From Streptomyces sp. NBC_00433 (GTDB lineage Bacteria > Actinomycetota > Actinomycetes > Streptomycetales > Streptomycetaceae), in assembly GCA_036015235.1 (NCBI GenBank), contig CP107926.1, positions 4,917,501 to 4,981,500 of the forward strand: a stretch of 64,000 nucleotides of DNA. The letters are read 5' to 3'. The translations under genes and the position numbers were made by a program. The notes beneath the pieces were generated by a model that did no database searches, was not told where the DNA came from, and saw only the letters and a program-made list of their open reading frames with translations. Positions 51,132-60,035 of the stretch are shown piece after piece (the first letter of the stretch is position 1; every line of letters begins with the position of its first letter).

Positions 51132-53194
51132 CCGCGCCGACCCATCCGGCGGCCGCCCCCGCCGCCCCCATGCCGATCGGGCGGCGCACCTGGCGCGGCC
51201 GCCCGGACGACCCCGCCTGGGCGCGGCCGGCCCTGCTGGCCCTGCTGCTCGGCACGCTGGTCCTCTACCTCTACGACCTCGGCGCGTCCGGCTACGCCAA
51301 CTCCTTCTACTCCGCCGCCGTCCAGGCCGGCAGTGAGAGCTGGAAAGCCTTCTTCTTCGGCTCCTCCGACGCCGCCAACTCCATCACCGTCGACAAGCCC
51401 CCGGCCGCGCTGTGGCCGATGGCACTGTCGGTACGGCTGTTCGGCCTCGGCTCCTGGCAGATCCTGGTGCCCGAGGCCCTGATGGGCGCCGGCACGGTCG
51501 CGCTGCTCTACGCGGCCGTACGCCGCCGCTTCGGCGCCGCCGCCGGGCTCGTCGCCGGCGCGGTCCTCGCGGTGACACCGGTCGCCGCGCTGATGTTCCG
51601 CTTCAACAACCCCGACGCGCTGCTGGCCCTGCTCATGGTCGGGACGATCTACGGCGTGCAGCGCGCCCTGGAGGACGCCCGCACCAAGTGGCTGCTGGCC
51701 GCCGGCGGGCTGCTCGGCCTGGCCTTCCTCACCAAGACCCTGCAGGCCTGGCTGATCGTCCCGGCGCTCACCGTCGTCTACGCGGTCTGCGCCCCCACCC
51801 GGCTGCGCCGCCGCCTGCTGCAACTCCTCTACGCCGGCGGCGCGATGCTGCTGGCCGGCGGGTGGTGGGTGGCGATCGTCGAGCTGTGGCCCGCGTCCTC
51901 CCGCCCCTACATCGGCGGCTCCCAGGACAACAGCTTCCTCGGCCTGACCTTCGGCTACAACGGCTTCGGCCGCATCACCGGCAATGAGACCGGCAGCGTC
52001 GGCGGCGGGGGCGGCCCCGGCGGCGGCATGTGGGGCGAGACCGGCATCGGCCGGCTCTTCGACCCGGAGATGGGCGGCCAGATCGCCTGGCTGCTGCCGG
52101 CCGCGTTCGCGCTGCTGCTGGCCGGGCTGTGGTTCACCCGCCGCGCCCCGCGCACCGACCTCGAACGCGCCGCGTTCCTGGTCTGGGGCGGTGCGCTGCT
52201 CAGCACCTTCGTGACCTTCAGCTTCATGTCCGGGATCTTCCACCAGTACTACAACATCGCCCTGGCGCCCTACGTCGCGGCGGTCACCGGCATGGGCGCG
52301 GTGCTGCTCTGGCGCCGCCGCGCCACTCTCCCCGCCGCTGCCGTGCTCGCCGCCACCGCCGCCGGCACCGGGGCGGTCTCCTACGTCCTCCTCGACCGCT
52401 CCCCGTCCTGGCACCCCTGGCTGCGCTACGCCGTCCTGACCGCGGGCATCCTCGCCGCCGTCGCCCTGCTGGCGGCGCCCTACGCGCGGTTCGCCGCGCT
52501 GACCCGCACGGCGGCCGTCGTCGGCCTCGCCGCATCCCTCGGCGGGCCCGCCGCCTACACGCTCGACACGGTGGCGACCCCGCACCAGGGCTCCATCGTC
52601 ACGGCCGGGCCGGCTGTCGCCGGCGGCGGCTTCCCGGGTGGCGGTGGCCCGCGCGGCGGCATGGGCGGCGGCATGGGTGGGCCGCCCACCGGTACGTTTC
52701 CGGGTGGCCCCGGGGGTGGGGGAGCGCAGGCCCCTGCGCCAGGGCAGGGGCAGCCGGGCCAGGGGCGGGCCCAGGGCGGCTTCCCGGGCGGCCGGGGCGC
52801 CGGGGCCGCCGGGGGCGGCGGTATGGGCGGGCTGCTCAACGGCACGCAGGTCAGCTCGGCGATGACGTCCCTGCTCAAGGCCGGTGCCGGCCACTACACG
52901 TGGGCCGCCGCCGCGGTCGGCTCCCAGAACCAGGCCAGTTACCAGCTGGCCAGTGGTGTGCCCGTCATGTCCATCGGCGGCTTCAACGGCAGCGATCCGT
53001 CTCCGACGCCGGCGCAGTTCAAGCAGTACGTCGCCGACGGGCGCATCCACTACTTCATCGCCTCGGGCGGCGGGGGAATGGGGGGCGGCGGAGGCATGGG
53101 CGGCTCCGGGGCCGCCTCCCAGATCAGCTCCTGGGTCGAGTCCACGTACACGGCCAAGGCCGTGGGTTCGACGACCGTCTACGACCTGTCGTAG
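51128..53194 (+). CDS. ArnT/PMT-type membrane glycosyltransferase with Gly-rich tail
   Basis: 688 residues. Residues about 30-470 form a multi-spanning GT-C (GT39/PMT_2-like) core with the first-loop region YANSFYSAAVQAGSESW and the SITVDKPPAALWPMALSV motif. After the last TM comes a Gly-rich stretch (about 495-575) and then a small extracytoplasmic domain (HYTWAAAAVGSQNQASYQLA, VPVMSIGGFNGSDPSPT). A second Gly run is near 650. It transfers a sugar from a polyprenyl carrier to an envelope acceptor; which one is unknown. Confidence 0.9.
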   Translation: MTAPTHPAAAPAAPMPIGRRTWRGRPDDPAWARPALLALLLGTLVLYLYDLGASGYANSFYSAAVQAGSESWKAFFFGSSDAANSITVDKPPAALWPMALSVRLFGLGSWQILVPEALMGAGTVALLYAAVRRRFGAAAGLVAGAVLAVTPVAALMFRFNNPDALLALLMVGTIYGVQRALEDARTKWLLAAGGLLGLAFLTKTLQAWLIVPALTVVYAVCAPTRLRRRLLQLLYAGGAMLLAGGWWVAIVELWPASSRPYIGGSQDNSFLGLTFGYNGFGRITGNETGSVGGGGGPGGGMWGETGIGRLFDPEMGGQIAWLLPAAFALLLAGLWFTRRAPRTDLERAAFLVWGGALLSTFVTFSFMSGIFHQYYNIALAPYVAAVTGMGAVLLWRRRATLPAAAVLAATAAGTGAVSYVLLDRSPSWHPWLRYAVLTAGILAAVALLAAPYARFAALTRTAAVVGLAASLGGPAAYTLDTVATPHQGSIVTAGPAVAGGGFPGGGGPRGGMGGGMGGPPTGTFPGGPGGGGAQAPAPGQGQPGQGRAQGGFPGGRGAGAAGGGGMGGLLNGTQVSSAMTSLLKAGAGHYTWAAAAVGSQNQASYQLASGVPVMSIGGFNGSDPSPTPAQFKQYVADGRIHYFIASGGGGMGGGGGMGGSGAASQISSWVESTYTAKAVGSTTVYDLS

Positions 53195-53252
53195 CCCCGG
53201 GGGTTCGGGTGCGGCCACCCGATCCCTCGGCTTGGCAGCGGCGCTCCGCTGT

Positions 53253-53305
53253 GGCTTGTCGCGCTTCTCCCTGCGGCCCGGTGGGGGAGAACTGCGCGAC
53301 AAGCC
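53253..53305. terminator. Large intergenic hairpin between convergent genes
   Basis: GGCTTGTCGCGC (53253-53264) pairs with GCGCGACAAGCC (53294-53305), and an inner TTCTCCC/GGGAGAA pairing extends it. It resembles a palindromic intergenic sequence that I recall as frequent in Streptomyces genomes. Probably a bidirectional terminator for 53194(+) and 53358(-). Confidence 0.65.
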
Positions 53306-53357
53306 CCCACCGGGGGAAGGTCCCGGGAGCCGGGGACGGGGGGACCCCGGGGGGAGG

Positions 53358-53819
53358 TCAGGCCAGGCGGGCCGGGAAGCCGCCCGTGGCCAGGGGGCCC
53401 CACCGTTCCGGGGTGACCCGGATGAGTGACTTGCCCTGGCGGAGCATCGCTTCGCGATACTCCGCCCAGTCGGGGTGCTCACCGCTGATGGTGCGGAAGT
53501 ATTCGACCAGCGGCTCGACGGACTCCGGCACGTCGATGACTTCCGCGGTGCCGTCGATCTGGACCCACGGCCCGTCCCACTCGTCCGACAGGACGATGAC
53601 GCTGACCCGGGGGTCGCGCCGCGCGTTGCGCGTCTTGGCCCGTTCGGGGTAGGTCGAGACGACGACGCGCCCGGCGTCGTCCACGCCGCACGTGAGCGGC
53701 GACCCCTGCGGGCGCCCGTCCGCACGGGTGGTGAGGAGGATCGCCCGGTGCCTGGGGCGTACGAAGTCGAGAAGCTCTTCCCGCGATACCGCGGTGTTCG
53801 TGGCGATGTTGGGGGCCAT
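53358..53819 (-). CDS. PPOX-class F420/FMN-binding protein
   Basis: 153 residues, the size of actinobacterial F420-dependent split-barrel (PNPOx-like) proteins. RHRAILLTTRADGRPQGSPL is the first strand pair with the cofactor phosphate site, RVVVSTYPERAKTRNARRDP the second, and VQIDGTAEVIDVPE the third. Family members reduce small molecules with F420H2 or FMN; substrate unknown. Confidence 0.88.
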   Translation of the reverse strand: MAPNIATNTAVSREELLDFVRPRHRAILLTTRADGRPQGSPLTCGVDDAGRVVVSTYPERAKTRNARRDPRVSVIVLSDEWDGPWVQIDGTAEVIDVPESVEPLVEYFRTISGEHPDWAEYREAMLRQGKSLIRVTPERWGPLATGGFPARLA

Positions 53820-54070
53820 GCCCGCACTCTACGTCGCGCGCCCGCGCACCTCCCGCTGGAGCCCGCCGACGGGGCATGCGCGGGGCCCCCGCGTGCGCGC
53901 GCCGTCCGGCGGACGGCGTGTGCGGGTCCCGGCGGGCGGCTTCGGCCGTCCCCTGCCTCGGCCGCCGCCGGGACCCAGGACCTGGTGTCCAGGCCCTACC
54001 CGCACCTCCGTGCCTGGACCTCTCCGCTGCGGGCACAGGCCGGGTGGACGGGAGTCTCGGTGACCGGCCG

Positions 54071-55660
54071 TCACTCCTTCGCCGACGCCGTGCCCGGCGC
54101 GGTCTGCTGCAAACCGCTGCGGGTGCGCAGGGCCACTTCCTTGACGAAGACGACCAGCAGGAAGGACAGCAGCGCGAAGGGTGCCGCGTAGAGGAAGACG
54201 TCGCCGATGCCGTGCCCGTAGGCGCTCTCGACGACGCCGCGGACCGGCGGCGGCAGGGTCGCGACGTCGGGGATGCCGCCGCTGTCGCCGGCCGAGGCCT
54301 TGACGTGGAGCGCGGACAGGCCGTCGGAGACGAAGTGGGTGACGCGGTTGCCGAGGACGGCGCCGAGCGCGGTGACGCCGACGGCGCCGCCGAGCGAGCG
54401 GAAGAAGGTCACCAGGGAGCTGGCGGCGCCGAGGTCGGCGGCGGAGACCTGGTTCTGCACGGCGAGGACGAGGTTCTGCATCATCATGCCGACGCCGAGG
54501 CCGAGCAGCGCCATGTAGACGGCGACCTGCCAGTAGGGGGTGTCGTAGCGGAGCAGGCCGAGGGTCGCGGAGCCGGCGGTGAGCAGCAGGCCGCCGGCGA
54601 CCAGGAAGGCCTTCCAGCGCCCGGTGCGGGTGATGACCTGGCCGGTGACGGTCGAGGCGGCGAACAGCCCGGCGATCATCGGGATGGTCATGATGCCGGA
54701 CATCGTGGGGGTGCGGCCGCGGGCCAGCTGGAAGTACTGGCTGAGGAAGACCGTGCCGGCGAACATCGCGACGCCGACGAAGAGGCTGGCCAGCGAGGTG
54801 AGGGTGATCGTCTTGTTGCGGAAGAGCCGCAGCGGCACGATCGGCTGCGAGGCCCGCGACTCGACCCGGAGGAAGACGGCGCCGAGCAGGACCGCGGCGG
54901 CCACCATGGCGTACGACTGCCAGGACAGCCAGGCGTAGTTCTGGCCGGCCAGCGAGACCCAGACCATCACGAGGGAGACGGCCGCGGTGATGAAGAAGGC
55001 GCCGGCCCAGTCGATGGTGACCTTCCGCTTGACCACCGGCAGGTGCAGCGTCTTCTGCAGCACGATCAGCGCGATGACCGCGAAGGGCACGCCGACGTAG
55101 AAGCACCAGCGCCAGCCGAGGGCGGAGTCGACGATGACGCCGCCGACCAGCGGGCCGCCGACGGTGGCGACGGCGAAGGTGGCGCCGAGGTAGCCGCTGT
55201 AGCGGCCGCGCTCGCGGGGCGAGATCATCGCGGCCATGATCACCTGGGTGAGCGCGGACAGGCCGCCCGCGCCGACGCCCTGGATCAGCCGGCAGCCGAT
55301 GAGCATCCCGGGGCTGGTGGAGAAGCCGGCCACGACGGAGCCGGCGACGTAGATCACCAGCGCCAGCTGGATCAGCAGCTTCTTGCTGAAGAGGTCGGAG
55401 AGCTTGCCCCAGATCGGGGTGGTGGCGGTGACGGCGAGCAGCGAGGCCGTGACGACCCAGGTGTACGCGCTCTGGCCGCCGCCGATGTCGGAGAGGATCC
55501 GCGGCAGGGCGTTGGAGACGATGGTGGACGACAGGATCGCCACGAAGAGCCCGAGCAGCAGCCCGGAGAGGGCCTCCATGATCTGCCGGTGCGACATCGG
55601 CGCCCCGCCCGGGGTGTCGAGCGGGGTGGTGGTGCGTGCGGTTGTCGACGGGGTCGCCAT
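54071..55660 (-). CDS. DHA2-family MFS multidrug exporter
   Basis: 529 residues with about 14 TM segments, as in the EmrB/QacA (DHA2) family. Motif A appears as IWGKLSDLFSKK, motif C as VGGPLVGGVIVDSALGWRW. ATG at 55660 with GGAGG 6 bases upstream; a longer frame to 55762 crosses the operator and is rejected. The promoter carries a strong dyad (55676-55717), so the gene is very likely repressor-controlled, but no TetR or MarR gene is adjacent. Confidence 0.93.
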   Translation of the reverse strand: MATPSTTARTTTPLDTPGGAPMSHRQIMEALSGLLLGLFVAILSSTIVSNALPRILSDIGGGQSAYTWVVTASLLAVTATTPIWGKLSDLFSKKLLIQLALVIYVAGSVVAGFSTSPGMLIGCRLIQGVGAGGLSALTQVIMAAMISPRERGRYSGYLGATFAVATVGGPLVGGVIVDSALGWRWCFYVGVPFAVIALIVLQKTLHLPVVKRKVTIDWAGAFFITAAVSLVMVWVSLAGQNYAWLSWQSYAMVAAAVLLGAVFLRVESRASQPIVPLRLFRNKTITLTSLASLFVGVAMFAGTVFLSQYFQLARGRTPTMSGIMTIPMIAGLFAASTVTGQVITRTGRWKAFLVAGGLLLTAGSATLGLLRYDTPYWQVAVYMALLGLGVGMMMQNLVLAVQNQVSAADLGAASSLVTFFRSLGGAVGVTALGAVLGNRVTHFVSDGLSALHVKASAGDSGGIPDVATLPPPVRGVVESAYGHGIGDVFLYAAPFALLSFLLVVFVKEVALRTRSGLQQTAPGTASAKE

Positions 55661-55675
55661 CAGGCCTCCACTTGA

Positions 55676-55717
55676 TTGCCTGAAGCAACCATAAGAGGAG
55701 ATGGTTGTATAGGGCAA
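55676..55717. promoter_or_regulatory. Operator dyad of the MFS exporter
   Basis: A fully symmetric arrangement: TTGCC (55676-55680) with GGCAA (55713-55717) and CAACCAT (55686-55692) with ATGGTTG (55701-55707), with 5-base spacers on each side and an 8-base centre. On the minus strand TTGCCC and TATACA near its right side could be promoter elements. Confidence 0.75.
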
Positions 55718-55877
55718 GTTCTGTGGGCCTGCTGTGGCGTACGCCACGAAGCGTTCACTCACTCGTCACCCACCGCTGCCGGACCGTCGCCGAGGTGCGA
55801 AAATTGCCCGATCAGGCGCAGATGAGGGGCCTGCGGGGGGTGCGGGGGATTCCGCCGACACGCTAGGGTCAGGCGGC

Positions 55878-56066
55878 ATGTCGAACAACCCTGAGAACAA
55901 CTACGATCCGGCCGGCAGCACCCAGATGTTCCGTGCCTTCGTGGACGAGCAGCCGGCCCCCGTCGAGGTGCAGCGGGCGCAGGCCCGACCCCGCACGGGG
56001 CTGATCATCGGACTGGTCGTCGCGGTGGTCGTCATTGTCGGAGTGGTCGCACTCGCCATGAAGTGA
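55878..56066 (+). CDS. Small protein with one C-terminal TM
   Basis: 62 residues: a polar N-terminus (NNPENNYDPAGSTQMFRAF) and one TM at the C-terminus (GLIIGLVVAVVVIVGVVALA). A tail-anchored layout. It converges on the sigma factor gene. Conserved-looking but unnamed. Confidence 0.65.
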   Translation: MSNNPENNYDPAGSTQMFRAFVDEQPAPVEVQRAQARPRTGLIIGLVVAVVVIVGVVALAMK

Positions 56067-56091
56067 GGCGCCCGACCACTCCGTCCCGTCC

Positions 56092-56928
56092 TCACGCCTC
56101 CGCGGTCAGGCCCTCGCGCAACTGGGCCAGTGTGCGGGTCAGCAACCGGGAGACGTGCATCTGGGAGATGCCGACCTCCTCGCCGATCTGCGACTGCGTC
56201 ATGTTCGCGAAGAAGCGCAGCATGATGATCTGGCGCTCGCGCGGCGGCAGCTGGGCGAGCAGCGGCTTGAGCGACTCGCGGTATTCGACGCCTTCGAGCG
56301 CGGCGTCCTCGTAGCCGAGGCGGTCGGCCAGTGTGCCCTCGCCGCCGTCGTCCTCGGGCGGCGGGGAGTCCAGCGAGCTGGCCGTGTAGGCGTTGCCGAC
56401 CGCGAGGCCGTCGACGACGTCCTCCTCGGACACGCCCAGGCACAGGGCGAGTTCCGCCACGGTCGGCGAGCGGTCGAGCCGCTGGGACAGCTCGTCGCTG
56501 GCCTTGGTGAGGGCCAGCCGCAGCTCCTGGAGCCGCCGCGGCACCCGCACCGACCAGGAGGTGTCACGGAAGAACCGCTTCACCTCGCCGACGATGGTCG
56601 GCATCGCGAACGTGGGGAATTCCACCCCGCGCTCGCAGTCGAAGCGGTCGATCGCCTTGATCAGGCCGATCGTGCCGACCTGGACGATGTCCTCCATCGG
56701 CTCGTTGCGGCTGCGGAAGCGGGCCGCCGCGTAACGCACGAGCGGGAGGTTCAGCTCGATCAGCGTGTCGCGTACGTAGGTGCGTTCCGGGCTGTCCACC
56801 GGCACTTCCGCAAGGCGCAGGAAGAGCGAGCGGGACAGCGTACGGGTGTCGATGGCCTCGCCGTGAAGAGCATCGTGCGGTGCGTCGGTGGTACGGAGCA
56901 CCTTGGGACTGCCCACCTGTACGGACAT
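56092..56928 (-). CDS. SigF/SigB-type sigma factor (first of two)
   Basis: 278 residues. Region 2 includes [20 protein letters not shown] and [20 protein letters not shown]; region 3 follows EVKRFFRDTSWSVRVPRRL; region 4 has [20 protein letters not shown]. This is the group 3 SigB/SigF class that acts in stress and spore development, normally held by an RsbW-like anti-sigma. No anti-sigma gene is adjacent. Together with the next gene it corresponds in position to sigN/sigF of S. coelicolor (recall only; I do not assign which is which). Confidence 0.93.
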   Translation of the reverse strand: MSVQVGSPKVLRTTDAPHDALHGEAIDTRTLSRSLFLRLAEVPVDSPERTYVRDTLIELNLPLVRYAAARFRSRNEPMEDIVQVGTIGLIKAIDRFDCERGVEFPTFAMPTIVGEVKRFFRDTSWSVRVPRRLQELRLALTKASDELSQRLDRSPTVAELALCLGVSEEDVVDGLAVGNAYTASSLDSPPPEDDGGEGTLADRLGYEDAALEGVEYRESLKPLLAQLPPRERQIIMLRFFANMTQSQIGEEVGISQMHVSRLLTRTLAQLREGLTAEA

Positions 56929-57094
56929 GCCACCCCCTTGAGGTCGCGGACGGGTGTCGCGAGCGACGTTGTTCCTCCACTGGAATACCGGAGGTGCGCT
57001 CGCGACAAACGCGGTATCCGCAGAATGTCACATGTCGGCAACACGCTGTAGCGCCAAGTCGACATATCTGTGCAGGTGGCTTAATCCCTTTCGG

Positions 57095-57955
57095 TTACGC
57101 TTCGAGCTGGTTTGCGGACCTCAGCCTGGCGAAGCTGCGGGACAGCAGCCGGGACACGTGCATCTGGGAAACTCCCAGCTCGGCGCTGATCTGGGACTGC
57201 GTCAGGTTGCCGAAGTAGCGCAGCAGCAGGATCCGGCGCTCCCGCTCGGGAAGCTGCACCAGAAGATGCCGGACCAGGTCGCGGTGCTCGACGCCGGACA
57301 GCGCCGGGTCCTCGTAGCCGAGCCGGTCGAGCAGCCCCGGGGCCCCGTCGCCCTCCTGTGCCGCCTCCAGCGAGGTCGCGTGGTAGGCACGGCCCGCCTC
57401 CAGGCAGGCCAGCACCTCGTCCTCCGACAGCTTCAGCCGCTCGGCGATCTCCGCGGTGGTGGGCGACCTGCCGTGCAGCACGGTCAGGTCCTCGATCGCG
57501 CCGCTGACCTGCACCCACAGCTCGTGCAGCCGGCGCGGTACGTGCACGGTCCTGACGTTGTCGCGGAAGTAACGTTTGATCTCGCCGACCACGGTCGGCA
57601 TCGCGAAGGTCGGGAACTGCACCCCGCGCTCCGGGTCGAACCGGTCGATCGCGTTGATCAGCCCGATGGTGCCGACCTGGACCACGTCCTCCATCGGCTC
57701 GTTGCGGCTGCGGAAGCGGGCCGCGGCGTAGCGCACCAGCGGCAGGTTGACCTCGATCAGTGCCGCGCGGACCCTGGTGTGCTCGGGTGTGCCGGGATCC
57801 AGTGTGCGAATCTGTTCGAACAGCACCTGGGTGAGTGCCCGTGCGTCCGCCGCGTTGGTGCTCGGGGTACGCGTCCTGCCGCGGGGATAGGTCGTTGACG
57901 CCGTACGGGCCGGCACCGGCACATCACACCCCACACTGGTCGACTCATCCGGCAA
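57095..57955 (-). CDS. SigF/SigB-type sigma factor (second of two)
   Basis: 286 residues. The region 2 core is the same as in the neighbour ([20 protein letters not shown]), with region 3 [19 protein letters not shown] and region 4 [20 protein letters not shown]. The N-terminal 50 residues are unlike the other protein. A tandem duplicate 166 bases upstream on the same strand, each with its own promoter region. Probably developmental. Confidence 0.93.
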   Translation of the reverse strand: MPDESTSVGCDVPVPARTASTTYPRGRTRTPSTNAADARALTQVLFEQIRTLDPGTPEHTRVRAALIEVNLPLVRYAAARFRSRNEPMEDVVQVGTIGLINAIDRFDPERGVQFPTFAMPTVVGEIKRYFRDNVRTVHVPRRLHELWVQVSGAIEDLTVLHGRSPTTAEIAERLKLSEDEVLACLEAGRAYHATSLEAAQEGDGAPGLLDRLGYEDPALSGVEHRDLVRHLLVQLPERERRILLLRYFGNLTQSQISAELGVSQMHVSRLLSRSFARLRSANQLEA

Positions 57956-58044
57956 AAGCGGTCATAGCATCACAATTCATGTGCGGGGTGCGCAAGCACC
58001 GCATATTGCCGTGTTGTACAACCGCAGTGCGCCCGAGCACGAAG

Positions 58045-58074
58045 AAGCCCCCCGCCGTACCCGGCGGGGGGCTT
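58045..58074. terminator. Hairpin terminator
   Basis: AAGCCCCCCGCCG (58045-58057) pairs with CGGCGGGGGGCTT (58062-58074), loop of 4. It lies behind the Dabb gene (minus strand). Confidence 0.85.
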
Positions 58075-58095
58075 GCCGCGGAGATTCCGTGCGGC

Positions 58096-58389
58096 TCAGA
58101 TCTCGTAGTCGGCGATCACCCAGGTGGCGAATTCCGCCCAGGGCGCCACCGCGGCCTGGTGCGCAGGGTGCTCGATGTAGCGCGTCAGCGCGTCGCCGTC
58201 GGCGACGGAGGAGTTGATCGCGAAGTCGTACGCGACGGGCCGGTCGCTCACGTTCCAGCCGGTCTCCCAGGACGCCACCTCCGGCACCTGCGCCCCCAAC
58301 TCGGCGAACCCCCGGGCCCCCGCCACGACCCGCGGCTCGTCCCGCGAGACGCCCTCGTTGAGCTTGAACAGCACCAGATGCCGGATCAT
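58096..58389 (-). CDS. Dabb-domain (stress-responsive A/B barrel) protein
   Basis: 97 residues, the exact size of a single Dabb domain. MIRHLVLFKLNEGVS is the usual opening, and YDFAINSSVADGDALTRYIE and HPAHQAAV are the other family hallmarks. ATG at 58389 with GAGG upstream. These dimeric barrels are stress proteins or small enzymes; role unknown. Confidence 0.9.
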   Translation of the reverse strand: MIRHLVLFKLNEGVSRDEPRVVAGARGFAELGAQVPEVASWETGWNVSDRPVAYDFAINSSVADGDALTRYIEHPAHQAAVAPWAEFATWVIADYEI

Positions 58390-58424
58390 CCAAATACCTC
58401 GCTCGCTACGTGCTGGCTGTCGTG

Positions 58425-58589
58425 CTAGTTGGCAAGGTCGTGCATGAACTTGCCGATGCTCTTGGCCGCGTTCGATATCCCGACGAAGCCTACTTGCACA
58501 AGATCGGCTGCCCTGGCCGGCTGGTTGATGATCGTGTAGAGCACGAAGATCACCAGCACGTACGTGGCGACCTTCCTCGCCTGCGCCAT
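58425..58589 (-). CDS. Small single-TM protein
   Basis: 54 residues. One TM near the N-terminus (VATYVLVIFVLYTIINQPA), then an amphipathic tail (GFVGISNAAKSIGKFMHDLAN). AAGGAGC directly precedes the ATG. Similar short membrane proteins recur in Streptomyces; function unknown. Confidence 0.72.
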   Translation of the reverse strand: MAQARKVATYVLVIFVLYTIINQPARAADLVQVGFVGISNAAKSIGKFMHDLAN

Positions 58590-58744
58590 GCTCCTTGCCC
58601 TCCCCAGCCGAAGCCCCGCACCAACGGTCACAAGTGTGCAATCAGCGAAGTCTATCCATCACTTGGCGCCACCAGACGCCCGCCCGGCCCTCTGATCCTA
58701 TGAACGCCATCGGCGTCCGGGTGCGGGCGGGGTCTGCGCCGCCG

Positions 58745-59611
58745 TCAGGTGAGGACGCGCCCGAGGAAGCCGTGGATGTAGCCGCTGATGGCGTCCAGGT
58801 GGGTCTCCAGGGCGAAGTGCCCGGCGGGCAGCAGATGGACCTCCGCGTCCGGCAGGTCGCGGGAGAAGGCCCGTGCGCCGTCCGGCCCGAAGATCTCGTC
58901 CCGCTCGCCCCATACCGCGAGCAGCGGCACCTGGCTGGTGCGGAAGTATTCCTGCAGCTGCGGGTATCCGTCGATGTTCGTCGGATAGTCGCGGAAGAGC
59001 GCGAGCTGGACCTCGTCATTGCCGGGCCGCTCCAGCAGGAGCTGGTCGAGGGTCCAGGTGTCGGGGCTCACCAGGCTGGTGTCGCTGGCGCCGTTCTCGT
59101 ACTGCCAGCGGGTCGTGCTGGGGCTGAACTTGGCCCGTGCGCCCGGCTCGGTGTCGCGGCTCGGCTCGGTGGCGTAGGCGAACAGGTCGTCCCAGAAGGG
59201 CTTGGCGAAGCCCTCCATGTAGGCGTTGCCGCTCTGCGAGATGATCGCGGTGACGTCGAAGGCCGGGTCGAGCGCCAGGCGCCAGCCGATCGGTGCCCCG
59301 TAGTCGTGCACGTAGATGGCGAAGCGCTGGACGTCCAGCTCCCGCAGGAGCCCGGCGGTGACGGCGGCGAGGCTGTCGAAGGTGTAGTCGAACGCGTCGA
59401 CCTTGGGCATGGCGGAGTGGCCGTATCCGATGTGGTCGGGCGCGATCACGTGGTAATCGTCCGCCAGCGCGGGGACGAGATGGCGGAACATGTGCGAGCT
59501 GCTGGGGAATCCGTGCAGCAGCACCACGACGGGTGCGTCACTGGGCCCGGCCTCGCGGTAGAAGACTTCCTGGCCGTTCACGGTCGCTGTCTTGTGTCGC
59601 GTGGGTAGCAC
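58745..59611 (-). CDS. Haloalkane dehalogenase/epoxide hydrolase-like alpha/beta hydrolase
   Basis: 288 residues. VVLLHGFPSSSHMFRHLVPA is the oxyanion region, YVHDYGAPIGWRLAL has an Asp nucleophile, AVWGERDEIFGPDGA the acid and LPAGHFALETH the His. Asp as nucleophile places it with dehalogenases and epoxide hydrolases rather than lipases. GTG at 59611 with GGAGG 5 bases upstream. Confidence 0.88.
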   Translation of the reverse strand: MLPTRHKTATVNGQEVFYREAGPSDAPVVVLLHGFPSSSHMFRHLVPALADDYHVIAPDHIGYGHSAMPKVDAFDYTFDSLAAVTAGLLRELDVQRFAIYVHDYGAPIGWRLALDPAFDVTAIISQSGNAYMEGFAKPFWDDLFAYATEPSRDTEPGARAKFSPSTTRWQYENGASDTSLVSPDTWTLDQLLLERPGNDEVQLALFRDYPTNIDGYPQLQEYFRTSQVPLLAVWGERDEIFGPDGARAFSRDLPDAEVHLLPAGHFALETHLDAISGYIHGFLGRVLT

Positions 59612-59861
59612 ATCGACCTCCGCGCGCCCCTCGGGGCGCGAACGGCGCCAGATCCGCCTGTGCACAACCGAGTCGAGTCATCGGATGGAGCGGTCGCCGC
59701 GAAGGCTGGGGAGTCGTCTCTCCCTGGGCGGCACGGGGCCTCGCGACAAATGACGCCTGCTGCCACTCATTCCACGCTAGACCCGCCCCGCGGACACGGC
59801 AAAGGCGCACAGCCGCCGCGCCGCCGCTCCCACCGGGCCGCGCTCCTCCGCCGACGCAGAA

Positions 59862-59891
59862 CGCCCGCCCACTCGACCGAGTGGGCGGGCG
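59862..59891 (-). terminator. Terminator of tRNA-Ser(CGA)
   Basis: CGCCCGCCCACTCG (59862-59875) and CGAGTGGGCGGGCG (59878-59891) form a 14-base stem just beyond the tRNA 3' end. Confidence 0.85.
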
Positions 59892-59907
59892 CTCTCGCAG
59901 TTCAGAG

Positions 59908-59994
59908 CGGTAGCGGTGGGATTTGAACCCACGGAGGAGTTGCCCCCTCACACGCTTTCGAGGCGTGCTCCTTAGGCCGCTCGGACACGCTACC
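59908..59994 (-). tRNA. tRNA-Ser(CGA)
   Basis: 87 bases on the minus strand. Acceptor GGTAGCG/CGCTACC, anticodon loop CTCGAAA (anticodon CGA, codon UCG), long variable arm, T-loop GGTTCAAAT. No encoded CCA. Confidence 0.95.
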
Positions 59995-60035
59995 GAGACA
60001 GATCCTAGCCCACCCGGAGGCGTGCTCCGAAATCC

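Noticed and set aside
49826-53194. A frame reading from the GT2 gene into the GT-C gene as one 1122-residue protein
   Set aside because: Its first third is a shadow of the GT2 gene. The real GT-C gene begins at the ATG at 51128.
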